Assembly (NCBI GenBank): GCA_035471785.1
Contig: DATIPQ010000086.1
Location: 1-64,000, forward strand
Length of the DNA: 64,000 bases
DNA from: Acidobacteriota bacterium
GTDB lineage: Bacteria; Acidobacteriota; UBA6911; RPQK01; DATIPO01
Reading direction: 5' to 3'
Below the pieces are notes generated by a model that made no database searches, was not told where the DNA came from, and was given only the letters and a program-made list of their open reading frames with translations. Made by a program: the position numbers and the translations under genes. Positions 24,448 through 33,192 of this stretch are shown piece after piece. Position 1 is the first letter of the stretch; every line of letters starts with the position of its first letter.

Positions 24448-25896
24448 ATGTCGTTGAAGGCCAAATTATTTCTGTTTTTCGGTTTGCTCATCGCGGGCGT
24501 TCTGGCCTTTCACTGGTGGCTGGTCAACCGGGCCGCCCGGGCCTCGGTGGAACAGGCGGGCGAGGCGGCCCTGACGGCTACCCGCGAAGTGGCCGAATTT
24601 TTCGACCAGCGCATCGAGAACCTTCTGGACCATTTGGCGGAAGGCGGAGAAGTGACTCTGGTGCAGGCCCAAGAGAGCGTTCAAGAGAAGGTCGAGGCCG
24701 GCTCTGAAGGGGACAAGGAAGAGAAAGAACGGCGGGTGGTGCGAGTCCTCAAGCAGCCCTCAGAATCCCACCTCGTATCCGAGAGAGAGCTTGTTCTGGA
24801 CGGCCAGCCGGGGCGGCTGTCCACGCGGGTTGAGTTGCACGACGAGGGCTCGGCCTTTTCGGCCACTCTCAAGGTCAAGGGGGCGGGATTCGAGCGCACC
24901 ATCAGCATTCCCTCCACCGACGTCGAATCGACCGTTTCCGACTTGCGCAGCCGTTTGCTGGGAGGCACGGTGTTGGCCTTGCTGCTGGGCCTGTCAGGAG
25001 CCGGATTCATCGCCTACGGAGTGAGCCGTCCGCTGGGCGAACTCACACGGGCCGCCCGCAGAGTGGCGTCGGGGGAACTGGGATTGCAGGTTGCCGACTC
25101 GACCGGCGGCGAGGTGGGAGCGGCCTTGCAGTCCTTCAACCGCATGTCGCAGCGCCTTCAGGAATACGACCGGGAACGGCGCCGATGGCAGCAGGAAGAG
25201 CAGCTCAGCGAACTGGGCCAGATCGCACGCGGATTCGCCCACACCATTCGCAACCCCCTCAACACCTTGGGATTGGTCATCGAAGAGCTGGCCTCCTGCC
25301 CGCCCGACGATCCGCGCGCCCAGGAACTGGCCGCTACGGCCCGCCGCCAAACGGCCCGCATCGATTCCTGGATACGCTCTTTCCTCAGCCTGGCCGCTGA
25401 TGGAGAGGGTCTGCAGGAACCGGTGGAGGTGGGCGTCCTGCTCGAGGACGTGGTGCTGGAGGCCGTGCAGCACGGCCAGGCCCAGGTCTCGCTCGACTTG
25501 CCCGAAGAGGCCGACCTGACCATCAAGGGAGTACAGGCCGAGATCCGGGGCATGGTTCAGGCCCTGGCCGTCAATGCCGTGGAGGCGGCCCCTCAGGGAC
25601 ACATCGGTCTGGCCGCCAAGGTCCACCCCGAGGGCGGTGTCGTAATCTCCGTCGAGGACGACGGGCCCGGCTTGCCGCCTCAAGTCCGCGAGCGGCTCTT
25701 TACGCCTCATGTCACCACCAAGTCGCAAGGCAGCGGCATGGGGCTCTACCTGGCCAGCCGGGTGGCGATCACGCGCTACCAGGGCAGCCTCTCTATCGAG
25801 GACCGCGATCCGCACGGCAGCCGGGCTCTCCTGCATCTGCGTCACCGCCGCCGCGGATCTGTGCCCTCGGGCCCCAGCCAGGAGCCGAACTCATGA
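24448..25896 (+). CDS. membrane sensor histidine kinase (NtrB/ZraS-like)
   Basis: The 482-residue protein has an N-terminal span (LFLFFGLLIAGVLAFHWWL), a periplasmic sensor region (about 30-170, with a highly charged EGDKEEKERR stretch), a second span (GGTVLALLLGLSGAGFIAYG), and a HAMP domain (SRPLGELTRAARRVASGELGLQV). The dimerisation helix carries the phospho-acceptor His265 (GFAHTIRNPLNTLG). The ATPase domain has N-box AVNAVEAA, G1 DDGPGLP and G2 GSGMGLYLA. A GGAG 7 nt before ATG 24448 favours it over GTG 24436. The gene overlaps the response regulator by ATGA. It probably senses an envelope signal and phosphorylates that regulator. Confidence 0.93.
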   Translation: MSLKAKLFLFFGLLIAGVLAFHWWLVNRAARASVEQAGEAALTATREVAEFFDQRIENLLDHLAEGGEVTLVQAQESVQEKVEAGSEGDKEEKERRVVRVLKQPSESHLVSERELVLDGQPGRLSTRVELHDEGSAFSATLKVKGAGFERTISIPSTDVESTVSDLRSRLLGGTVLALLLGLSGAGFIAYGVSRPLGELTRAARRVASGELGLQVADSTGGEVGAALQSFNRMSQRLQEYDRERRRWQQEEQLSELGQIARGFAHTIRNPLNTLGLVIEELASCPPDDPRAQELAATARRQTARIDSWIRSFLSLAADGEGLQEPVEVGVLLEDVVLEAVQHGQAQVSLDLPEEADLTIKGVQAEIRGMVQALAVNAVEAAPQGHIGLAAKVHPEGGVVISVEDDGPGLPPQVRERLFTPHVTTKSQGSGMGLYLASRVAITRYQGSLSIEDRDPHGSRALLHLRHRRRGSVPSGPSQEPNS

Positions 25897-27281
25897 AGCC
25901 GGCCCACATTTTGGTCGTCGAGGACGAACAGGACCAGCGCCGCATCGTCTGCCGCATCCTCACCCGGGAGGGGCACCAGGTGGAAGAGGCCGCCTCGGCT
26001 GAAGAAGCCGGCGAAGCCCTCCTCCGCTCCCTCCCCGACCTGGTGGTCAGCGACTGGAAGCTCCCCGGTCGGGACGGCATGCATCTGCTCAAGAAGGTGC
26101 AGCAGGACTTTCCTTCGGTGGCCTTCATCATGGCCACCGCCCATGGTTCCATTTCCCATGCCGTGGAGGCCGTACAGGCCGGCGCCGACGACTACCTGGT
26201 CAAGCCTTTTCAGCGGGAAGTGCTGATCCTGGCCGTGGAACGGGCGCTTAAGTCGCATTCTCTGGTGGAACAAAACCGCCGCCTCAGCCAAGCCCTGGAG
26301 GAGCGCGAGCAATTAGTGGATCTGCTGGGAAGGGCCCCCGCCATGCAGCGCATCTTCCGGCGGCTGGAGAAAGTGGCCGCCACCGAGGCCACCATCCTCA
26401 TCGGAGGCGAAAGCGGCACCGGAAAAGGACTGGCGGCCCGCACTCTGCACGCCCTCTCCTCACGCAAGCACAAACCCTTTGTCACCATCGACTGCGCCGC
26501 CGTTCCCGAGGGACTGGTGGAAGCCGAGTTCTTCGGGTCGGAGAAGGGCGCCTACACGGGCGCCGAGGAACGGCGCCGCGGCAAGTTCGAAGCGGCCGAG
26601 GGCGGGACGGTCTTGCTGGACGAGGTGGGAGAACTGCCCCTGCACCTTCAGCCCAAGCTCTTGCGAGTGCTGCAAGAAGGACGCTTTTGCCGCGTCGGCT
26701 CCAACCGCGAAGTGAGCGTGGACATCCGCCTCATCGCCGCCACCAACCGCGACTTGGAGGCCGAGGTGGCCGAGGGCACATTCCGCCAGGACCTCTATTA
26801 CCGGCTCAACGTGGTGCCCATCATCATGCCGCCCCTTCGGGAAAGGCGCGAAGACATCCCGCTGTTGGCCTCCCACTTTCTGCGCAGCGCCGCCCGCCGC
26901 CACCGCATGCCCGTCCCGGAAGAGCTGCCCACCGACATTCTCCGCTGCCTGATGGACTACTCCTGGCCCGGAAACGTGCGTCAACTGCACAACCTCGTCG
27001 AGCGCCTGGTGCTTTTCTCCGAGGACGGCCGGCTCGACGCTCAGGACTTGCCGGCAGAAGTGCGGACGGACGTACCCAGTTCCTCCGGGGCCTTGGGCGA
27101 AGAGTCGGGCAACGGGGCCTTCCGCCTGCCTGCCGAGGGCTTGAACTGGGAAGACCACGAGCGCTCGCTGCTGGCCCAGGCCCTGCAGCGCGCCGAAGGC
27201 AACCGCACCCAGGCCGCCCGCCTGCTTGGCCTTCCCTACAAAGCCTTCCTCTACCGGCTGGAAAAACACGGCCTGAGCTAG
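25893..27281 (+). CDS. sigma-54-dependent response regulator, NtrC family
   Basis: It contains a receiver domain (acidic pair at the N-terminus, phospho-acceptor Asp54 in VVSDWKLPG, Lys in YLVKPF), a AAA+ sigma-54 interaction domain (about 140-370) and a Fis-type helix-turn-helix (EGNRTQAARLLGLPYKAFLYR). Walker A is GESGTGKG, Walker B is GGTVLLDEVGEL and the sigma-54-contact loop is GAYTGA, which with Tyr for Phe is a known functional variant. A SWPGNVRQLHN motif is present. It should activate RpoN promoters, and one lies in the intergenic region next to its own kinase gene, reading toward ester cyclase and ADOP. Confidence 0.95.
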   Translation: MKPAHILVVEDEQDQRRIVCRILTREGHQVEEAASAEEAGEALLRSLPDLVVSDWKLPGRDGMHLLKKVQQDFPSVAFIMATAHGSISHAVEAVQAGADDYLVKPFQREVLILAVERALKSHSLVEQNRRLSQALEEREQLVDLLGRAPAMQRIFRRLEKVAATEATILIGGESGTGKGLAARTLHALSSRKHKPFVTIDCAAVPEGLVEAEFFGSEKGAYTGAEERRRGKFEAAEGGTVLLDEVGELPLHLQPKLLRVLQEGRFCRVGSNREVSVDIRLIAATNRDLEAEVAEGTFRQDLYYRLNVVPIIMPPLRERREDIPLLASHFLRSAARRHRMPVPEELPTDILRCLMDYSWPGNVRQLHNLVERLVLFSEDGRLDAQDLPAEVRTDVPSSSGALGEESGNGAFRLPAEGLNWEDHERSLLAQALQRAEGNRTQAARLLGLPYKAFLYRLEKHGLS

Positions 27282-27321
27282 TCCAATTGACGATTCCCCC
27301 GGTTCCGTGCAACATGCTGGC

Positions 27322-28692
27322 ATGAGCTTGCGCATGAGCGGTAGGGCCCTTTTGGGCTTGGTATTTCTTTGTCTTATTCTTCCGGGTCTCAATCTTCCGG
27401 CATTGGGGCAGCCCGCGAGTTGGCCCTCCTTCCGGGGGCCGGACGCTTCGGGAGTGATGGAGGGGCAGAACCTGCCCCTGGAGTGGAACGGCGAGAGCGG
27501 CCACAATATCCGCTGGAAGCGCGAAATTCCGGGATTGGCCCATTCCAGTCCCGTCCTGTGGGGCGGACGCATTTACCTCACCACCGCCGTCAACCTGGAA
27601 GCCGAGTCCAGCTACAAGCACGGCCTTTACGGGGCCGGCACGGCGGCCGACGACAGCGGCCAGGTCCATCGATGGCAGGTGTATTGCCTGGACGCCCTCA
27701 GCGGACGCGTCATCTGGGTACGCACGGCCCATGAGGGGCGTCCCGAGTTCAAGCGCCACATCAAGTCCACCTACGCCAGTTCCTCTCCCGCTACCGACGG
27801 CCGCCGCCTGGCCGCCCTCTTCGGCTCCCAGGGGCTCTTCGTCTACGACATGGAAGGGAATCTGCTGTGGAGCAAAGACCTGGGCGACATGGACGTAGGC
27901 GCCTACAACGCGCCCACCTACGAATGGGGACCCGCCAGCTCGCCCATCATCACCCAGGACATGGTCATCGTCCAGGTCGATACCCAGCAGGACGACTTCC
28001 TGGCAGCCTTCGACGCCGCCGACGGAAAGGAATTGTGGCGCACCGCCCGAGAAGAGCTCCCAAGCTGGGGCACGCCCGCCTATTACCCCGGCCCGGGCCC
28101 GGCCCAGATCGTCACAAACGGATCCAACTACATCCGCGCCTATGACCCCTTCAGCGGCCAGGAGATCTGGAGACTGGGCGGAAGCTCCAAGATCACGGCT
28201 CCCACTCCCGTCTTCAACCAAGACCGCATCATCGTGGCCAGCGGACGCTCGCCTGAAAAGCCTATCTTCGCCGTCTCGCCTCAGGCCCGCGGCGACATCA
28301 CCTTGCAAGGCGAGGAGACCTCCAGCGATGCCGTCCTCTGGAGCAAGCGGGGACGCGGACCCTACATGCCCACCCCGCTCATCTACGGCGACTACCTCTA
28401 CTCGCTCAACAACAACGGCATTCTCGACTGCTACCGTCTTTCCGACGGCGAGGAAATCTATCGTCAGCGGGTCGGGCACGCGGGCGGAGGCTTCAGCGCC
28501 TCGCCGGTGGCCAGCGGAGGACTTCTCTACCTCAGCAGCGAGGACGGCGAGGTCCTCATCATCGAAGCGGGACCCGTCTATCGCGAAGTAGCCCGCAATG
28601 AACTCGGAGAGCGCATTATGGCCACTCCCGCCCTGGGCCACGACACGCTCTACGTGCGCGCCGAAAACCACCTGTTCGCCATCGGTCGTTGA
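27322..28692 (+). CDS. secreted PQQ-like beta-propeller protein
   Basis: A signal peptide (LLGLVFLCLILPGLNLPALG) precedes repeated propeller blades: WPSFRGPDASGV, HSSPVLWGGRIYLTTAV, YCLDALSGRVIW, AFDAADGKELWRT, YDPFSGQEIWRLGG, CYRLSDGEEIYRQ, ending TPALGHDTLYVRAENHLFAI. The aromatic-rich W-R/K repeat is that of PQQ-like or BamB-like propellers. No alcohol-dehydrogenase catalytic Asp context or PQQ-binding site is obvious, so it is probably a scaffold or binding protein. ATG 27322 or 27334 is possible, and neither has a strong Shine-Dalgarno. It follows the regulator by 40 bp and could be the last gene of the two-component operon. Confidence 0.85.
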   Translation: MSLRMSGRALLGLVFLCLILPGLNLPALGQPASWPSFRGPDASGVMEGQNLPLEWNGESGHNIRWKREIPGLAHSSPVLWGGRIYLTTAVNLEAESSYKHGLYGAGTAADDSGQVHRWQVYCLDALSGRVIWVRTAHEGRPEFKRHIKSTYASSSPATDGRRLAALFGSQGLFVYDMEGNLLWSKDLGDMDVGAYNAPTYEWGPASSPIITQDMVIVQVDTQQDDFLAAFDAADGKELWRTAREELPSWGTPAYYPGPGPAQIVTNGSNYIRAYDPFSGQEIWRLGGSSKITAPTPVFNQDRIIVASGRSPEKPIFAVSPQARGDITLQGEETSSDAVLWSKRGRGPYMPTPLIYGDYLYSLNNNGILDCYRLSDGEEIYRQRVGHAGGGFSASPVASGGLLYLSSEDGEVLIIEAGPVYREVARNELGERIMATPALGHDTLYVRAENHLFAIGR

Positions 28693-28800
28693 CCCTCCAT
28701 AGCTTCAACGACGGAGGGGCAGCCCCAACTTCGCCTCGACGTTGGAAAGCAGGACTTCTTCCGCTGGAAGTGAGAGGATGCCGTCTTCGGGGATGTGGAG

Positions 28801-28806
28801 TATACT
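28801..28806 (+). promoter_or_regulatory. TATACT -10 element before the sulfotransferase gene
   Basis: TATACT lies 15 nt before ATG 28822, which predicts a leader of about 8 nt. The surrounding GGAGTATACTCC is a perfect 12-bp palindrome, a possible repressor site. Confidence 0.4.
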
Positions 28807-28821
28807 CCGCCCTGCATCGCA

Positions 28822-29472
28822 ATGATCCTGTCGCACAAGTACAAGTTCATCTTCATCAAGAACCAGAAGGTGGCGGGAACCAGCATCGAGGTCTTTCTCT
28901 CCCAGTGCTGCGGCCAAGAAGACATCGTGACCCCCATCCAGCCGCCGGTGCCTCCTCATGCAGCCCGCAACTACCAGTGGAACGGGATGCCCTTTCCCGA
29001 AGACCCGGCCGATCCCAAGATGCTGAAGTTCTACAATCACATGTCCGCCTCGGCTGTGCAGCAGCGCATCCCGCGCGGGCTTTGGGAGGGCTGCTTCAAG
29101 TTCTGCGTGGAGCGCAATCCCTGGGACAAGACGGTCTCTCACTTTCACCAGATCAACCACTTGAGGGGCGGTGACTGGAGCTTCGAGCAGTACCTCGAGA
29201 AGGGCCGCTTCTGCTCTGATTTCCCGCGCTACAGCGCCCCCGACGGAACTCTGCTGGTGGACCGGGTGGTGCGCTACGAGTCCTTGAAGGAGGAACTGGA
29301 CCAGGTCTTCGAACGACTGGGGATCCCCTTTAACGGGTCGCTGGGAGTCCGGGCCAAGTCCGAATACCGCAGCGACAAGCGCCACTATCGCGACTACTAC
29401 TCGCCCTCCGCCAGGGCCGTGGTGGAAGAGGCCTTCGCCTGCGAAATCGCCCTGCTCGGCTATGAATTCTGA
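28822..29472 (+). CDS. sulfotransferase family protein
   Basis: The 216-residue protein has the Sulfotransfer_2 hallmarks. The 5'-phosphosulfate-binding loop is near the N-terminus (FIFIKNQKVAGTSIEVFL) and the 3'-phosphate-binding motif is in FKFCVERNPWDKTVSHF. DRVVRYESLKEEL and a C-terminal HYRDYYSPSARAVVEE segment, where the latter resembles the adenine-contacting tail, complete it. It should move sulfate from PAPS onto a carbohydrate or other acceptor; the acceptor is not shown. It ends inside the convergent AhpD-like gene (13-bp overlap, 29460-29472). The frame opens at 28795, but ATG 28822 begins directly before the first strand. Confidence 0.85.
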   Translation: MILSHKYKFIFIKNQKVAGTSIEVFLSQCCGQEDIVTPIQPPVPPHAARNYQWNGMPFPEDPADPKMLKFYNHMSASAVQQRIPRGLWEGCFKFCVERNPWDKTVSHFHQINHLRGGDWSFEQYLEKGRFCSDFPRYSAPDGTLLVDRVVRYESLKEELDQVFERLGIPFNGSLGVRAKSEYRSDKRHYRDYYSPSARAVVEEAFACEIALLGYEF

Positions 29473-30056
29473 TCGCGGATATAGCCGCTCTTGGCCATCC
29501 GCTCTCCCGAAGCCTGGTAGGCCTCGGGCGTCATGTCGGCGACGCCGGTGGCGTCGATCCACTTATTGAAAAAGTTGAAGAGGGCGCAGACGGTGATGGC
29601 GTCGTAGAGGGCTTCGCTGCTCCAGCCGGCCGCGAGCACGCTATCCACGTCTTCTTGACCGAGCTGGTGGGAAGCGGCGTTCATCTTCTCCAGATAGGCG
29701 AAGAGCGCCTTTTCGCGTTGGCTGATGGGGGCGCTGCGGAAGTCCTTCAGTACCGCCTCGACCAGTGCCGGGTCCCCCAGAAGGTTCGCTGCGACCGCAG
29801 CGTGGCAGCCGATTCAGAAGGGGCACTGGTTGCGGGTCGAGGTAAAGGCCGCGATCAATTCGCGCATTCCCGGCGAAAGGGGCGAGGGGCCGCGCATGAC
29901 GCCTTCGGCAAAGCGGGAGAGGAATCCCGTGCGGTCGGGTTTGTAGGCGAAGAGGTGCATGATTTCAGGCACCATCTTGCCGGCCTCGCGCAGGTCTCTA
30001 ATGGCGGTGGCGTAGGGTCCTTGCGGTGATGCGTCCTTGACGTCCTTTAAAAACAT
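29460..30056 (-). CDS. AhpD-like selenoprotein (CxxU), UGA-containing
   Basis: This is a 198-residue carboxymuconolactone decarboxylase/AhpD-fold protein, one frame interrupted only by a TGA at codon 81 (29814-29816). The residues around it are RNQCPF-U-IGCHAAVA, so the TGA replaces the second Cys of the CxxC peroxidase motif (Cys78 is the first). Reading through continues the family sequence (NLLGDPALVEAVLKDF, ALFAYLEKMNAA, ALYDAITVCALFNFFNKW), so no frame change is needed. A 6-bp hairpin with a GGTC loop begins 11 nt after the TGA. AhpD-like CxxU proteins are a known bacterial selenoprotein family. ATG 30056 has a GAGGAAGAG upstream. The alternative is a nonsense mutation; the SECIS-like hairpin argues against it. 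No selA/B/C/D is in the window. Confidence 0.8.
29787..29816 (-). promoter_or_regulatory. SECIS-like hairpin following the in-frame TGA
   Basis: On the minus strand the TGA (29816-29814) is followed after 11 nt by CGCTGC (29802-29797), loop GGTC (29796-29793) and GCAGCG (29792-29787). The bacterial SECIS needs a short stem at about this distance with a GGU-type apical loop, as in E. coli fdhF. The element is inside the coding sequence. Confidence 0.75.
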
Positions 30057-30160
30057 CGGCTCTTCCTCTCTATTTTTCAGACATTGAAAATGAATTGAAG
30101 GCATCACCCTAGCCTGGACATCAAGCTACACAATCACTCCCCCAAGAACAAGGGCCAAGT

Positions 30161-32827
30161 TCAGTCTCTGCGCAGGATTTGGCTGGGGGTGGCGCGGGTG
30201 ACGCGCAGGGGGGGCAGCAGAGAGGCGGCGAGGGCCGCGCCCACGACAAGTCCGAGGACCGACAGGAACGTGAGCGGATCGTGCGCAGTCACGCCGGTGA
30301 GCAGGTGATCGAGCAAGCGCATTCCGCTCCAGGCCCCCAGGGTTCCCAGCCCGGCGCCGACCAGCGTCAGCACCATCCCCGGCAGGGCCACCCTGAGGAC
30401 GGCTCTCCAGCGCCCGCATCCCAGAGCCATGCGGATGCCGGTTTCCCTACGCCGGCGGAGAGCGGCTTGAGCCACCACCCCGTAGAGGCCTACCGTGGAG
30501 AGCAGCAGCGCCAGGGCGGCCAGCGCCAGCATGAGAAAGGCCTGCAGCCGCTGGTGGGACCAGGACTCGGCCATCACCGAATCCATGCTTTGGAATCGGG
30601 AAAAGGGCAGCAGCGGGTCGAGAGAGTGGACCGCTGATCGGATGACCTCGGCGGCTTCGGCCTCCGACAGCCTGCTGCGCACCACCCAGGAAGGCGAGAA
30701 GAAGCGATGCGCGAAGCGGAAGAGTCCTGAGCTTTGCTGGGCGGCCACGTAGAGGGTGGGAACGTTGCCCAGCGGCCCCCTCTGTCCGCCCCACACGGGA
30801 CGATGCTGAACGTCCCCGACCACGCCCACGATCTCCCTCATTTCGCCCACCGCCGCCAGCCGCCGTCCCAGGGCGGGACCGCCATCCAGGTAGCGTTCGA
30901 CAAAGGCCCGGTTGACCACCGCCACGGGGGAGTGCTGCTGGTCGTCTCGCGGTTCCAACAAGCGCCCCTGCAAGAGCGGGACGCGCAGGGCCTGAAAGAA
31001 GCCGGGAGTGACGTAGACCGCGTCGGTGACCTGGCCCGGCCCTTGCTCTCCGTCTTGCTGAAGGCGGAATCCCAGGTTGACGGCGCGCTCGTAGGGCAGG
31101 GTCAAAGCGACGGCGGCCTCTTCCACGCCCGCCGAGGCGCGGATCTGCTGCAGGCTCTGGACGAAGAGGCGCTGGACGCTTTGAGGGTCCCGGTAGCGGG
31201 CGTCGGTGAGCGACAGCTTGCCCGTCACCACCCCCGAGGGATCGATGCCGGGGTCGAGCGCGCGCAAATGCAGCAAGGTGCGCAGCAGCAGTCCGGCGGC
31301 CACCAGCAGCACGACGCCCAGGGCCACCTGGGCCACCACCAGCAGGTGGCTGAAGCGGCGGCTGGAAGCGTCCTGGCTGCTGCGTCCGCTGCCCTGGGAG
31401 AGGCTTTGGCGCACGTCCAGCCGGGCGGCCTGCCAGGCTGGGGCCAGTCCGAAGAGGAGGCTGGCCAGCAGCGCGCTGAGCGAGGTCACCAGCAGCACGC
31501 GCAGGTTGAAGGCGACCGGCTGCCACAGCCCGAAAGCGTCCTGGGCCAGCAACTCGAGCCCTTCCTTGCCCAGGTAGCCGAGGCCTGTTCCCAGCAACGC
31601 TCCCAGTGCCGCCATCACCAGGCTTTCCGTCAGCATCTGGCGGATGACGGCACCGCGTCCGCCGCCCAGGCCGTAGCGGACGGCCAGCTCGCGGCGCCGC
31701 CTTGCCTGGCGGGCCAGCAACAGTCCCGCGATATTGACGCATCCGATCAGCAGAGTCAGTCCCACCGCCACCCAGATGATCACGAGCGGGCGCTTCACTT
31801 CCCGCACCAGGTCGCTCTGCAAGGGAGCCAGCCGGTAGCGGACGGAAAAGTCATCGGGAAGGCGCGCCGCTTCGGCCAGGGTCCCGCTCAGCAGCGATAT
31901 CTGGGCCTGGGCCTGGTCCGAGCTGAGCCCCTCTCCGGGACGGATGAGGATGCCGTAGTTGGCTCCTTCGCCCTCTCCTTGAGTGGAGGGGCGCAAGGGC
32001 GTCCACACTTCTTCGCCGTAGGGACTGCGGAAGTTGGAGGGGAGGACGCCGATGACCTGGTGGGGCTGTCCCGCCAGCGAGATGTCTTGTCCCAGGGCCT
32101 GCTGGGGCCCCGCGAAAAGGCTCTCGGCCAGATCGTGGCCGAGAATGGCGACCGCTCCTCCTAGGGGCGAGTCCTCGGCGGAGGAGAACTCGCGTCCTGC
32201 CGGGAGCTCGACGCCGAGAACCTGAAAGTAGCCCGCGCCCACGCGTCCCTGACTGACGTGGCGCGCCCACTCGCCTACCACCAGGTTGCTGCCTTGAGGC
32301 CAGCCTGAGAAGCAAGCCGTCTCCAGTCCCTGGGCCCGGTCGCGCACGACTTCCCACTCGGCCCCGCTATGGCTCCAACGCCGGGCCGAACCGCGCGGCG
32401 ATTCGATGTCGGAGGTCAGTACGTAAAGGCGCTCGGGTTGGCGGTAGGGCAGGGGCTGGATCAGGAGTCCGTCGACGATGCTGTAGATGGCCGTGTTGGC
32501 GCCGATGGTCAGTCCCAGCGTGAGCAGGACGCTGACGGCAAAGGTGGGGTGGCGGCGCAGCAGGCGCAGGGCGAAACCGGCATGGCGGGCCAGTTCGTCG
32601 CTCCAGTAAAGTCCGCGGGCCTGGCGGCAGTCGCGTTTGAGGGCCTCGGCGTCGCCGAACTCGCGGCGGGCTCTGCGCCGGGCCTCTCCTTGGCTCAGTC
32701 CGCTTTGCATCAGATGCCGTTTGCGGCTTTCCAGGTGATGCTCGAATTCAGCCGACAGGTCGGATTCGAAGCCTTTCCGGTCTCTTAGTGAACGCCACCA
32801 CGACCTCATCTTCGCCCACATCTTCAA
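30161..32827 (-). CDS. ADOP-type ABC transporter permease with N-terminal prefix domain
   Basis: The 888-residue protein begins with the charged permease prefix (ESDLSAEFEHHLESRKR, ARRRARREFGDAEALKRDCR) seen in ADOPs. A span (FAVSVLLTLGLTIGANTAIYSIVDGLL with PYRQPERLYVL) follows, then a MacB-like periplasmic domain, three spans (TLLIGCVNIAGLLLARQARRR), a second periplasmic half and a final three-span unit ending PPLRVTRATPSQILRRD. Its start overlaps the PadR stop (ATGA at 32824-32827). PadR-ADOP pairs are typical of Acidobacteriota, and the permease is presumed to respond to antibiotics or envelope-active compounds. Confidence 0.92.
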   Translation of the reverse strand: MKMWAKMRSWWRSLRDRKGFESDLSAEFEHHLESRKRHLMQSGLSQGEARRRARREFGDAEALKRDCRQARGLYWSDELARHAGFALRLLRRHPTFAVSVLLTLGLTIGANTAIYSIVDGLLIQPLPYRQPERLYVLTSDIESPRGSARRWSHSGAEWEVVRDRAQGLETACFSGWPQGSNLVVGEWARHVSQGRVGAGYFQVLGVELPAGREFSSAEDSPLGGAVAILGHDLAESLFAGPQQALGQDISLAGQPHQVIGVLPSNFRSPYGEEVWTPLRPSTQGEGEGANYGILIRPGEGLSSDQAQAQISLLSGTLAEAARLPDDFSVRYRLAPLQSDLVREVKRPLVIIWVAVGLTLLIGCVNIAGLLLARQARRRRELAVRYGLGGGRGAVIRQMLTESLVMAALGALLGTGLGYLGKEGLELLAQDAFGLWQPVAFNLRVLLVTSLSALLASLLFGLAPAWQAARLDVRQSLSQGSGRSSQDASSRRFSHLLVVAQVALGVVLLVAAGLLLRTLLHLRALDPGIDPSGVVTGKLSLTDARYRDPQSVQRLFVQSLQQIRASAGVEEAAVALTLPYERAVNLGFRLQQDGEQGPGQVTDAVYVTPGFFQALRVPLLQGRLLEPRDDQQHSPVAVVNRAFVERYLDGGPALGRRLAAVGEMREIVGVVGDVQHRPVWGGQRGPLGNVPTLYVAAQQSSGLFRFAHRFFSPSWVVRSRLSEAEAAEVIRSAVHSLDPLLPFSRFQSMDSVMAESWSHQRLQAFLMLALAALALLLSTVGLYGVVAQAALRRRRETGIRMALGCGRWRAVLRVALPGMVLTLVGAGLGTLGAWSGMRLLDHLLTGVTAHDPLTFLSVLGLVVGAALAASLLPPLRVTRATPSQILRRD

Positions 32828-33165
32828 GCCTCCTCGGGAGTCGCTTTTAAAGCGGTTTCAACGGCTTGGGAGAGACGCGTCCACTGGCGGCTGTCCTTTT
32901 GCAGGCGCTTCTCGCCCGCTGCCGTCAATTGGTAGTATTTGGCCCGCCTGTTGTTGTCCGAGACTCCCCACTCGGAGTCGAGCAGTCCGCGGTGTTCCAG
33001 CCGGTTGAGGGCCGGATAGAGCGAACCCTGCTCCACCCCGAAGGCCTGTCCGCAGATTTTCTCGATGCGCAGCAAAATGCCGTAGCCGTGGGCCGGACCC
33101 AGCGAAACCGCCTTGAGGATGAGCATTTCCAGCATGCCGGGCATGAAGCCCGCCGATTTTTCCAT
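32824..33165 (-). CDS. PadR family transcriptional regulator
   Basis: The 113-residue winged-helix protein has the PadR signatures: LEMLILKAVSLGPAHGYGILLRI, VEQGSLYPALNRLEHRGLLDSEWG and RRAKYYQLTAAGEKRL, with a C-terminal dimer helix (WTRLSQAVETAL). It lies upstream of ADOP and overlaps it. An 8-bp inverted repeat overlaps its own Shine-Dalgarno, so it probably represses itself and the permease until a ligand binds. Confidence 0.95.
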   Translation of the reverse strand: MEKSAGFMPGMLEMLILKAVSLGPAHGYGILLRIEKICGQAFGVEQGSLYPALNRLEHRGLLDSEWGVSDNNRRAKYYQLTAAGEKRLQKDSRQWTRLSQAVETALKATPEEA

Positions 33166-33171
33166 CTTCCT

Positions 33172-33192
33172 TCTCCTAGATCAACTAGGAGA
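33172..33192. promoter_or_regulatory. PadR operator candidate
   Basis: The inverted repeat TCTCCTAG-ATCAA-CTAGGAGA has perfect 8-bp arms. On the minus strand it contains AGGAGA that may serve as part of the ribosome binding region of padR (start at 33165). Similar dyads overlap promoters of PadR-ADOP units. Confidence 0.7.

Noticed and set aside
27318-27335. Sigma-54 promoter (TGGCATGAGCTTGC) before the PQQ-like gene
   Set aside because: The GG and GC elements are one base too close, and the match overlaps the likely start codon.
29684-29816. AhpD-like gene read as a pseudogene with a nonsense mutation
   Set aside because: The TGA is exactly at a Cys position of the CxxC motif and is followed by a SECIS-like hairpin at the right distance; a random nonsense mutation would not show both.
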